DNA from: DSSB01 sp046346845
GTDB lineage: Bacteria > UBA10199 > DSSB01
NCBI GenBank assembly: GCA_046346845.1
Contig: JAXMHH010000001.1
Coordinates: forward strand, 62,001 to 126,000
Direction: 5' to 3'
Length of the DNA: 64,000 nt
Of the stretch, positions 57,825-64,000 are shown piece by piece (the first letter of the stretch is position 1; the number at the start of each line of letters is the position of its first letter). The translations under genes were made by a program, and so were the position numbers. Below the pieces are notes generated by a model. It worked only from the letters and a program-made list of their open reading frames with translations. It did not search any database and was not told where the DNA came from.

Positions 57825-59087
57825 ATGAAAATATCGTCTTACCTACTTATGTCCGAGTCCGTCCCTGCCACCCACCCGCGAGCCGCCTTCCGCCATCGCG
57901 ATTTCCGTTACTTCCTCTCCGCCCGTTTTTTGGCCCTCATTTCCCACCAAATGATGAATGTCGCCCTGGGCCAATGGATCTACGAGTGGACCCGAAACCC
58001 GCTTTACTTGGGCTACCTGGGCCTGGCGCTCTTCGTCCCCAAGATGGTCTTCACCATCTTCGCGGGGCACACGGCCGACCGCTACGACCGGCGCAGGATC
58101 ATCCTGCTCTGCCGAACCCTGCAATTCCTGGGCGTCGCCTCCCTGGCGGCGGTGGCGGCCCTGCAGGTCCAGGCCCTTTGGTCCTTGTACGCCATCCTCT
58201 TCTTGGTCGGGATCGCCAACGCCTTCGACGGGCCGGCCAGCCAGGCGATCGTCCCGCAATTGGTGCCGACGCCCCATTTCAGCAACGCGGTCCAATGGAA
58301 CTCCTCCACCATGCAGATCGCCTTCATCGTCGGCCCCGCGGCCAGCGGCTGGATCTACGCGATCCGCAACGACGCCGCCTCGGTGCTGTACGTGGTGGCA
58401 GCCCTGCGCCTGTGCTCCGTGCTGCTGGTCGCGCGGATTCGCAATCGAACCGAGCGGCTGGAGCCCACGCTGATGAGCTGGAAGACCCTGCTCGCTGGAA
58501 TCCGATTCGTCTGGGAGCGGAAGGTCATCTTCGGGACCATCAGCCTGGACCTGTTCGCGGTGTTGCTCGGCGGCGCGGTCGCCCTCCTGCCGGTCTATGC
58601 CAACGACATCCTCCATGTCGGGGCCCCCGGCCTGGGGATGCTGCGCGCGGCCCCGGCCCTCGGCGCAGCCTTGATGGCCATCGCCCTCGCCTACCTCCCG
58701 CCGCTCCGGCGCGCGGGACAGACCATGTTCGCCTGCGTGGGCCTGTTCGGCGTCGCAACCCTGCTGTTCGGCATCTCGAAAAACTTCTATTTTTCGCTGT
58801 TCTGCCTCTTCGTCCTCGGGGCCAGCGACATGGTCAGCGTGGTGATCCGGGGGGTCTTGGTCCAGATCAAGACCCCCCACGAGATGCGCGGGCGGGTCAG
58901 CGCGGTGAACCTCATCTTCATCGGCGCCTCCAACGAATTGGGGGAATTCGAATCCGGCCTGACCGCGAGCTGGTTCGGCACGGTCCCGGCGGTCTTGCTG
59001 GGAGGTTTCGGCACCCTCGCCGTGGTCGGGCTTTGGTACTGGCTGTTTCCAGAGATCCGAAAGGTCAAACGCCTGGAGGAAGCATGA
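57825..59087 (+). CDS. MFS exporter of the EntS-like group
   Basis: The 420-residue protein has about 11-12 membrane segments with an early F-R-Y-F-L-S-A-R-F, the loop G-H-T-A-D-R-Y-D-R-R-R between segments 2 and 3, and the H-E-M-R-G-R-V-S-A-V-N motif in the second half. These are typical of the MFS_3/EntS group of drug- and siderophore-type exporters. The cargo is not predictable. ATG 57825 is preferred over TTG 57819 and ATG 57849. Confidence 0.85.
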   Translation: MKISSYLLMSESVPATHPRAAFRHRDFRYFLSARFLALISHQMMNVALGQWIYEWTRNPLYLGYLGLALFVPKMVFTIFAGHTADRYDRRRIILLCRTLQFLGVASLAAVAALQVQALWSLYAILFLVGIANAFDGPASQAIVPQLVPTPHFSNAVQWNSSTMQIAFIVGPAASGWIYAIRNDAASVLYVVAALRLCSVLLVARIRNRTERLEPTLMSWKTLLAGIRFVWERKVIFGTISLDLFAVLLGGAVALLPVYANDILHVGAPGLGMLRAAPALGAALMAIALAYLPPLRRAGQTMFACVGLFGVATLLFGISKNFYFSLFCLFVLGASDMVSVVIRGVLVQIKTPHEMRGRVSAVNLIFIGASNELGEFESGLTASWFGTVPAVLLGGFGTLAVVGLWYWLFPEIRKVKRLEEA

Positions 59088-59184
59088 TGTTTTTAGGGGC
59101 TGGATTCGGAATTTCCCCATCCGCAAAAAATCCAAAACCTGATTCGACCGCCCGGCGTCCTGCCCTGGGATGTTTGGAGGTCCT

Positions 59185-59769
59185 ATGAAAATAATCGCCC
59201 TGATCTGGGGTTCCTTGAGCCTGCTCTCCCTCGCCCAACCGGTGCTCGGCAATGAGGCACCTCCTCCTTCGGGAGTCGCCGCGCTGCGCTTCTCCCCGCC
59301 CCAGCCGCCCGAGAACAATCCCCATCCCCCGCAAAACGCCGAGGAGCGCCGCCGGGTAGACTTCGCGGTCCAGGAGATCCGCTCCTACTATGGTTCCGGC
59401 GTCGAGATCCGACACCCGCACGTGATCCCTTGGTCCTGGGAACGTTTTAAGAAGTCCCGCAGCTATCCCATGGTGCTGCCGCCTGATCCCAGCGATCCCA
59501 ACGTGATCGTCGAGGCCCAGACCGGGAAATTCCAATTGCCGCCCGCCCCGGAACCGGCGCCGCTCCCCCCTTCCGCGATGCCCACACCCCAGCTCAAGGC
59601 GGACGAATTCATGGTCCATGCCTATGTCCGGTTTCCCCAGGACCCGCGCTGGCATCACCTCGACGTGATCCTGACGGAGGACGCCCAGGGGCAGCTCAGC
59701 CGACGGGGTTTTTTCACGATTCCGATGCCGAACGACCCCGGCCAGCTCCCGCCGGGCGTGGTCTGCTGA
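59185..59769 (+). CDS. exported Pro-rich protein of unknown function
   Basis: The 194-residue product starts at ATG 59185, preceded by GGAGG; an upstream frame would lose this ribosome site. A signal peptide (M-K-I-I-A-L-I-W-G-S-L-S-L-L) is followed by a Pro-rich segment (P-P-P-S-G, P-P-Q-P-P), then H-V-I-P-W-S-W-E, and a C-terminal part with V-H-A-Y-V-R-F and L-D-V-I-L-T-E-D-A-Q-G-Q-L. It ends in a Cys. No family is recognised. Confidence 0.72.
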   Translation: MKIIALIWGSLSLLSLAQPVLGNEAPPPSGVAALRFSPPQPPENNPHPPQNAEERRRVDFAVQEIRSYYGSGVEIRHPHVIPWSWERFKKSRSYPMVLPPDPSDPNVIVEAQTGKFQLPPAPEPAPLPPSAMPTPQLKADEFMVHAYVRFPQDPRWHHLDVILTEDAQGQLSRRGFFTIPMPNDPGQLPPGVVC

Positions 59770-59791
59770 GCGGGAGGCCCGCAGGCCCTCG

Positions 59792-59819
59792 TTGACAGGG
59801 GTCCCCGCTCGGGCATAAT
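59792..59819 (+). promoter_or_regulatory. sigma-70-type promoter of rnd
   Basis: TTGACA (59792-59797) and CATAAT (59814-59819) are 16 bases apart, near the consensus. The expected start is about seven bases later, one to two bases before the rnd ATG, so the transcript would be almost leaderless. Confidence 0.65.
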
Positions 59820-59827
59820 GCCGGGAA

Positions 59828-61012
59828 ATGACCTTGCACTTTGATTTGATCCGGCGGCCCGAGGAATTGGCGGAAGTCAGCCGCAGATTAGCTGCTCAGC
59901 CGATCGTCGCCTTCGACACCGAATTTATTCGCGAAAACACCTACCTCCCCAAGCTGGCCCTGATCCAGGCGGCCACCCGGGACGAGGCCTGGCTGATCGA
60001 CGTGCTCGCCCTTCGGTCCGAGGAGATGGAACCCTTCCTCGGCGTCCTAAAAAACCCCGAAATTCTCAAGGTCGTGCACAGCGCCCACGGCGATCAGGAG
60101 TGCCTCTATCACAGCTATGGCATCACCGCGGCGCCCATCCTCGACACCTTCGAGGCCTCCTCGCTGGTCGGACTGGGGGAAAGCGTCAGCCTGCGCGACT
60201 TGATCCGCATGGAATTGCAACTGACGGTAGGCAAGAGCCACGCCCGCACCGATTGGCTGCGGCGCCCCATCAGCGAGGAGCTGAAGAAATACGCCCTCTC
60301 CGACGTCCAGTACCTGGTGGAGATCGGCGAACGCCTGCTGCGCCGCCTGGAAGCCGCGGGGCGGAAGGAATGGGCGCTGGAGTTGAGCTCTTACTATGAG
60401 AACCCGCAACTCTATGAAGACAATTCCAGCGAGATCGCCGAGCGGCTCGCGAAGAGCGGTCGCATTTCCGCCCGCTCCTTCGCCATCCTCCGCGACTTGG
60501 TCGCCTGGCGCGAGCGCCGCGCCCGCGCCTTGAACATCCCGCGGCGCCGCGTCGCCGACGACGAGACCCTGTTCCACATCGCCAACGCCCGGCCCACCAG
60601 CGTCGAGCAATTGGGGAAGTTCCGCGGCATCAACTCGGGGGAGATCCAGCGCCAGGGCAAGGCCCTGCTCGACATCATCCGCACCCACGTCGACAAGCCG
60701 AATGAGGCCCTGCCCCAGGCGCCGCGCCCCAGCATCCCGACGGCGGCCCAGGCGCGGGTCATCGACCTGCTTGGCACCTACCTGCGGGTGCTCAGCGAAC
60801 GGCTTGAGATCGCCGCACGGCACCTGCTCACCGCCAACGAGCTGCGCAAGATTGTGCTTGAAAAGCTCCACGACCCCAAGCAATGGGTGGAGCAAGGCCT
60901 CTGCTCGCCGCGCGTCGCCGAGCTCATCGGGGAAGAATTGACGGCGATGCTGGCCGGCAAACGGGCCTTGTCGATCGACAACGGTAGAATCAATATCCAA
61001 AAAATCCCCTAG
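59828..61012 (+). CDS. rnd: ribonuclease D
   Basis: The 394-residue protein has the DEDDy exonuclease core (F-D-T-E-F near residue 30, H-S-A-H-G-D-Q-E-C-L, and Y-A-L-S-D-V-Q-Y near 154) and at least one HRDC domain with R-D-L-V-A-W-R-E-R-R-A-R and L-G-K-F-R-G-I. RNase D trims tRNA 3' ends. All four acidic residues are seen. It is followed closely by three more genes in the same direction. Confidence 0.94.
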   Translation: MTLHFDLIRRPEELAEVSRRLAAQPIVAFDTEFIRENTYLPKLALIQAATRDEAWLIDVLALRSEEMEPFLGVLKNPEILKVVHSAHGDQECLYHSYGITAAPILDTFEASSLVGLGESVSLRDLIRMELQLTVGKSHARTDWLRRPISEELKKYALSDVQYLVEIGERLLRRLEAAGRKEWALELSSYYENPQLYEDNSSEIAERLAKSGRISARSFAILRDLVAWRERRARALNIPRRRVADDETLFHIANARPTSVEQLGKFRGINSGEIQRQGKALLDIIRTHVDKPNEALPQAPRPSIPTAAQARVIDLLGTYLRVLSERLEIAARHLLTANELRKIVLEKLHDPKQWVEQGLCSPRVAELIGEELTAMLAGKRALSIDNGRINIQKIP

Positions 61013-61032
61013 CCTGCTTCAAGGAGGATTCC

Positions 61033-61800
61033 ATGCAGCTCAAGAACAGCGTCGCCGTCGTCACGGGAGGGGCCTCCGGCTTGGGCCGCGCCGTGGTCGA
61101 GGGTTTTCTCGCCGCCGGCGCGAAGGTGGCCGTCGTGGATTTGCCCCGGGAGGAGAACTCCTCGAGCGTCGCGGCCCTCGGCGAAAACGCCCTCTTCACC
61201 CCGGCGGACGTCAGCGACGAGGCCGCGGTCCTGAAGGCCCTCGAGGCGGCCGTGCAGCGTTTCGGTGGCCTCCACGTCGCGGTGAGCTGCGCGGGCATCG
61301 CCTTCGCCCTCAAGACCCTGCAAAAGGGCCAGCCCGTCGACCTACAGACCTTTGAATTGACCCTCAAGGTCAACCTCGCCGGCACCTTCAACGTCTGTCG
61401 CCTGGCCGCCAAGTTCATGGCCGAAAATACGCCCAATGCCGACGGCGAGCGCGGCGTCCTCATCAACACCGCCTCGATCGCGGCCTTCGACGGCCAGATG
61501 GGGCAAACCGCCTATGCCGCCTCCAAGGGCGGCATCGTCTCCCTGACCCTCCCCATGGCGCGCGACCTGGCCGCCTACGGGATTCGGGTGATGACGATCG
61601 CGCCGGGGATCTTCGACACCCCCATGTTGGCCAAGTTGCCCGAGGCGGCGAGGCTCTCCCTGGCCGAGCAGGTTCCTTTCCCCAAGCGCCTGGGCCATCC
61701 CGCCGAGTACGCCGCCCTGGCGAGACACATCGTCGAAAACCCCATGCTCAACGGCACCGTGATCCGCTTGGACGGCGCCTTGCGGATGGGCGTCAAGTAA
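61033..61800 (+). CDS. short-chain dehydrogenase, 3-hydroxyacyl-CoA-dehydrogenase-like
   Basis: The 255-residue SDR has T-G-G-A-S-G-L-G-R for the cofactor, Asp in V-V-D-L-P (favouring NAD), the N-x-A-G equivalent S-C-A-G-I, the active Ser in N-T-A-S-I and Y-A-A-S-K. Its layout matches HSD17B10-type 3-hydroxy-2-methylbutyryl-CoA dehydrogenases. It would oxidise short-chain hydroxyacyl-CoA. AAGGAGG precedes the ATG. Confidence 0.85.
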   Translation: MQLKNSVAVVTGGASGLGRAVVEGFLAAGAKVAVVDLPREENSSSVAALGENALFTPADVSDEAAVLKALEAAVQRFGGLHVAVSCAGIAFALKTLQKGQPVDLQTFELTLKVNLAGTFNVCRLAAKFMAENTPNADGERGVLINTASIAAFDGQMGQTAYAASKGGIVSLTLPMARDLAAYGIRVMTIAPGIFDTPMLAKLPEAARLSLAEQVPFPKRLGHPAEYAALARHIVENPMLNGTVIRLDGALRMGVK

Positions 61801-61812
61801 TCGGACCCAGCG

Positions 61813-62565
61813 ATGCCCCTCTTTTCGATCCAGGGAAAAATCGACGCGGAAGGCCGATTTCCGCTGAACGCAGCCGATGGGCGCCACCTGCGCAAGGCGC
61901 TGCGGCTTAAGCTCGGGGAAACCTTCGCGGTGCTGCTCCCCGACGGGCGTCGCGGCGAGGCCAGGCTGGAAGGGCGCGGTCCCCAGAGCTATGGCCGGCT
62001 ACTTTCGGTGGGCCCAGCGGCATCGGAGACGCGCCTCCCGCTCTGGCTGGGCATTGGAATCATCCGGTGGGAACGCCTGGAGTGGCTGGTGGAAAAGGCG
62101 GTCGAGCTCGGCGTCGAACGCTTAAGTCCCCTGCAGCTGGTCCGCGGCAGGTTGGCAAAAGATGTTAATATTTCTATTAATAAAATCAAAAGATTGAATA
62201 AAATAGCTCAAGAAACACTGAAACAATGTGAAAGGATCGCTTCAACTCGGATCGACCCCCCGATGAGCTTGGCGGATTTTTTGCGAAAGGTCGGCGAGGC
62301 CGAGGCGCCGGCCTGGCAGAAACTCCTGCTCCAGGAACGGCTCGCCGAACCCTGGCTGGGCAAGGGGCTCCGCTCCGAGGCGGAGCGATTCGTCGTCTTG
62401 GTGGGGCCGGAAGGCGGGTTCCAAGGCCAAGAGCGAGAGGCGGCCCTGGCCGCCGGCTTTGCCGAGGCCAGCCTGGGCCCCTCGATCCTCCGCAGCGAGA
62501 CCGCGGCGATCTATTGTGCCGCGGCCCTGGATTTCCACCTCCGTCACTCCAGGAGCCAGGCATGA
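61813..62565 (+). CDS. rsmE: 16S rRNA m3U1498 methyltransferase
   Basis: The 250-residue protein has an N-terminal PUA-like domain and a SPOUT methyltransferase domain with V-G-P-E-G-G-F and L-G-P-S-I-L-R-S-E-T-A, the RsmE signature. It methylates 16S rRNA. A 60-base island at 62161-62220 has only 13 G or C, in the part encoding a conserved helix with L-K-Q-C-E-R, unlike the rest of the gene. Confidence 0.93.
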   Translation: MPLFSIQGKIDAEGRFPLNAADGRHLRKALRLKLGETFAVLLPDGRRGEARLEGRGPQSYGRLLSVGPAASETRLPLWLGIGIIRWERLEWLVEKAVELGVERLSPLQLVRGRLAKDVNISINKIKRLNKIAQETLKQCERIASTRIDPPMSLADFLRKVGEAEAPAWQKLLLQERLAEPWLGKGLRSEAERFVVLVGPEGGFQGQEREAALAAGFAEASLGPSILRSETAAIYCAAALDFHLRHSRSQA

Positions 62566-63296
62566 AGCGCCCCCTCGTCCTCGCCCACCGCGGGGCCAGC
62601 GCCCAGGCCCCCGAAAACACCCTCGCCGCCTTCGACCTGGCCATCCGGCAGGGCGCCGACGGCATCGAATTCGACGTCTGGAAGTGCGGCTCCGGGGAGA
62701 TCGTCGTGACCCACAACCGCAGCACCAAGGCCCTGGGCGGCAAGGAAGGCGACCTACAGGCCATGACCCTCAAGCAGCTGCGCAAGCTCGATTTCGGCCT
62801 GCACAAGGGCCCGCAATTCCGCGGGGAGCGGATTCCAACGTTAAATGAAGTCCTGGACCTGGCCCGAGGCCTCGAATTGATCAATATCGAGATCAAGGGG
62901 ATGGAGGTTCGCTCCCGCGGCATCGAATTGGACGTCGCCGAGGCCGTCCTGGAGTTCAAGCTGCTCCGGCAGGTCGTGGTCAGCTCCTTCAATCCGACCA
63001 TCCTGGCCCGAGTCCAGGCCCTGAATCCCGCGATCCGGCTCGGCCTCCTGCTCTACGAAAAGTCCCCCCTGCCCCTGCGCCGCGGCTGGTCGGCGAAATT
63101 ATTCAAGCCCTATTCCATCCACCCCTCCTTCGGGCTGTTGAAAAAGCAGTTCGTCGCCCGCACCCACCGCAAGGGTCAAAAAGTCATCGTCTGGACTATC
63201 AATGATTTCCATCAATTACAGGCGTGCATCCAGGACGAGGTCGATGGTATGATCACAGATGACCCGGCCTGGATGCTTAACGCATTGCAGCGTTAG
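62562..63296 (+). CDS. glycerophosphodiester phosphodiesterase
   Basis: The 244-residue product starts at ATG 62562 in an ATGA overlap with rsmE, eight bases after AGGAG. It shows the GDPD motifs A-H-R-G-A-S, P-E-N-T-L-A-A-F, D-G-I-E-F-D-V and T-H-N-R, with I-N-I-E-I-K-G in the second half and V-W-T-I-N near the end. These proteins release alcohols from glycerophosphodiesters. The catalytic His pair is present. It lacks a signal peptide. Confidence 0.93.
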   Translation: MKRPLVLAHRGASAQAPENTLAAFDLAIRQGADGIEFDVWKCGSGEIVVTHNRSTKALGGKEGDLQAMTLKQLRKLDFGLHKGPQFRGERIPTLNEVLDLARGLELINIEIKGMEVRSRGIELDVAEAVLEFKLLRQVVVSSFNPTILARVQALNPAIRLGLLLYEKSPLPLRRGWSAKLFKPYSIHPSFGLLKKQFVARTHRKGQKVIVWTINDFHQLQACIQDEVDGMITDDPAWMLNALQR

Positions 63297-63336
63297 GCGC
63301 GGAATCGCTTGGGTCCCATCGGCGAAGAGAAATGCC

Positions 63337-64000
63337 ATGCCCCTGAACTGGGACGATGACGACGAAGAAGAACTGACGGAGATCGAATTCAAAAAGCGGT
63401 CCTCACGGGTCGTGGTGCACGAAGAGACCACAACCCCGATGGCCGAGCCGATGCCTCGCCGCGAGCCCCCACCCAAGGAGATCGTCTACCAACCGCCGCC
63501 GGCCAAGCCCGTCATCCTCAAGGAACCGCGCCCCCCGGCCCTCCGGCCCCAGCCCTTGGGCGCCTATTCCACAGCGCCCACCCGCGACCGCTTCGCCGCC
63601 TTCTTGGTCGACAGCCTGCTGGGTTTTTACGTCTATTTCCTGGTCGGCTTCGGCCTGCTCAAGTTCTTCGGGATGCCGAATCTCGCCGCCCTGCACCAGG
63701 GGAAGGGGCGCTTCGCGATGCACCTCCTCCTCACCCTACTCGTCATGTTCTTTTACTATGTCGCGATGGAATCGGTATTCGGCGCCACGCTGGGCAAGCT
63801 GTTCTGCCGGCTCCGGGTCATCGAGGAGAACGGCCAGTCGGCCTCCCTCGGCAATGTCTTCATCCGGAATTTCCTGCGGCTGGTCGATTACCCGCTGTTT
63901 TTCCTGATCGCGGTCATCGCCATGGAGTCCAGCCCCCTCAACCAGCGCCTGGGAGACCGCGCAGCCAAGACCCTGGTCATCAAGAAGACGCGCCGGCATC
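63337..64000 (+). CDS. RDD-family membrane protein, partial at the window edge
   Basis: From ATG 63337 an open frame of 221 codons runs to the end of the window without a stop. The start is acidic (M-P-L-N-W-D-D-D-D-E-E-E), then Pro-rich, then the RDD domain with R-D-R-F-A-A-F-L-V-D-S, a long membrane pair, and G-K-L-F-C-R-L-R-V-I with L-G-D-R-A-A-K-T-L. RDD proteins are small membrane proteins, some linked to ion exchange. The carboxy end is outside the window. Confidence 0.85.
   Translation, partial: MPLNWDDDDEEELTEIEFKKRSSRVVVHEETTTPMAEPMPRREPPPKEIVYQPPPAKPVILKEPRPPALRPQPLGAYSTAPTRDRFAAFLVDSLLGFYVYFLVGFGLLKFFGMPNLAALHQGKGRFAMHLLLTLLVMFFYYVAMESVFGATLGKLFCRLRVIEENGQSASLGNVFIRNFLRLVDYPLFFLIAVIAMESSPLNQRLGDRAAKTLVIKKTRRH

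Noticed and set aside
57843..59318. A 491-codon frame antisense to the MFS exporter
   Set aside because: Asp/Gly/Gln/Arg-rich shadow product; the MFS frame has family motifs and membrane segments.

Overview
This 64 kb window is a compact, GC-rich, fully chromosomal-looking stretch with no phage, integrase, insertion sequence, CRISPR array or plasmid gene that I can recognise. Genes are packed with 1 to 23 base overlaps (ATGA, GTGA and TGATG junctions are frequent) and no gene-free gap exceeds about 240 bases. Signal peptides, a lipoprotein, an RND/MMPL exporter, a BatABCDE aerotolerance operon and a b558-type succinate dehydrogenase point to a Gram-negative (diderm) bacterium. The gene mix is reminiscent of deltaproteobacteria-like or related uncultivated lineages; that placement is an inference from gene content, not a phylogenetic result.

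Layout. 1-5.7 kb: a GIY-YIG protein fragment, a DUF1232 protein, an alpha/beta hydrolase overlapping a SlyD-like isomerase, a six-EF-hand exported protein, an NCS2-type permease, a second hydrolase, dodecin and an SRPBCC protein. 5.7-10.8 kb (minus strand): DedA, a fatty-acid hydroxylase-family membrane protein, BipA/TypA, then a tightly overlapping pgsA / zinc ribbon / exported nuclease / SRPBCC set. 10.9-12.5 kb: nadB. 12.6-23.0 kb (minus strand): a long operon reading moxR, DUF58, DUF4381, batA, batB, batC, batD, batE, lysophospholipase-like hydrolase, pyrE and an exported unknown. 23.1-27.2 kb: dnaJ and dnaK, flanking an unrecognised gene. 27.4-30.8 kb: sdhCAB. 30.9-34.4 kb (minus): SCP2-like protein, two small membrane proteins, a long-chain acyl-CoA ligase and hpt. 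34.6-34.8 kb: tRNA-Leu(UAA) and tRNA-Cys(GCA). 36-42.5 kb: glycosyltransferase, addB, addA. 42.5-46.3 kb: a glnE homologue split into two reading frames, followed by an unusual-class gshA. 46.3-51 kb: dksA, purU, an MMPL exporter, prmA.

51-57.7 kb is the least explained part. Two very large beta-rich proteins (754 and 864 aa) without signal peptides overlap by four bases; a small lipoprotein gene is divergent from them across a 158-base spacer holding two perfect inverted repeats, one of which sits exactly between a candidate -35 and -10 of the large-gene promoter. A Gln/Pro-rich, C-terminally membrane-anchored protein follows. 57.8-64 kb holds an MFS exporter, an exported unknown, and a run rnd, SDR dehydrogenase, rsmE, glycerophosphodiesterase and an RDD membrane protein cut by the window edge.

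Most genes are housekeeping (NAD, pyrimidine, purine, phospholipid, glutathione, TCA cycle, recombination repair, RNA processing). The best candidates for undescribed biology are the 51-56.7 kb group, the split glnE lacking its central linker, the EF-hand protein built from three exact 50-residue modules, and the unrecognised gene between dnaJ and dnaK. All functional calls are from reading motifs; no database search was run.
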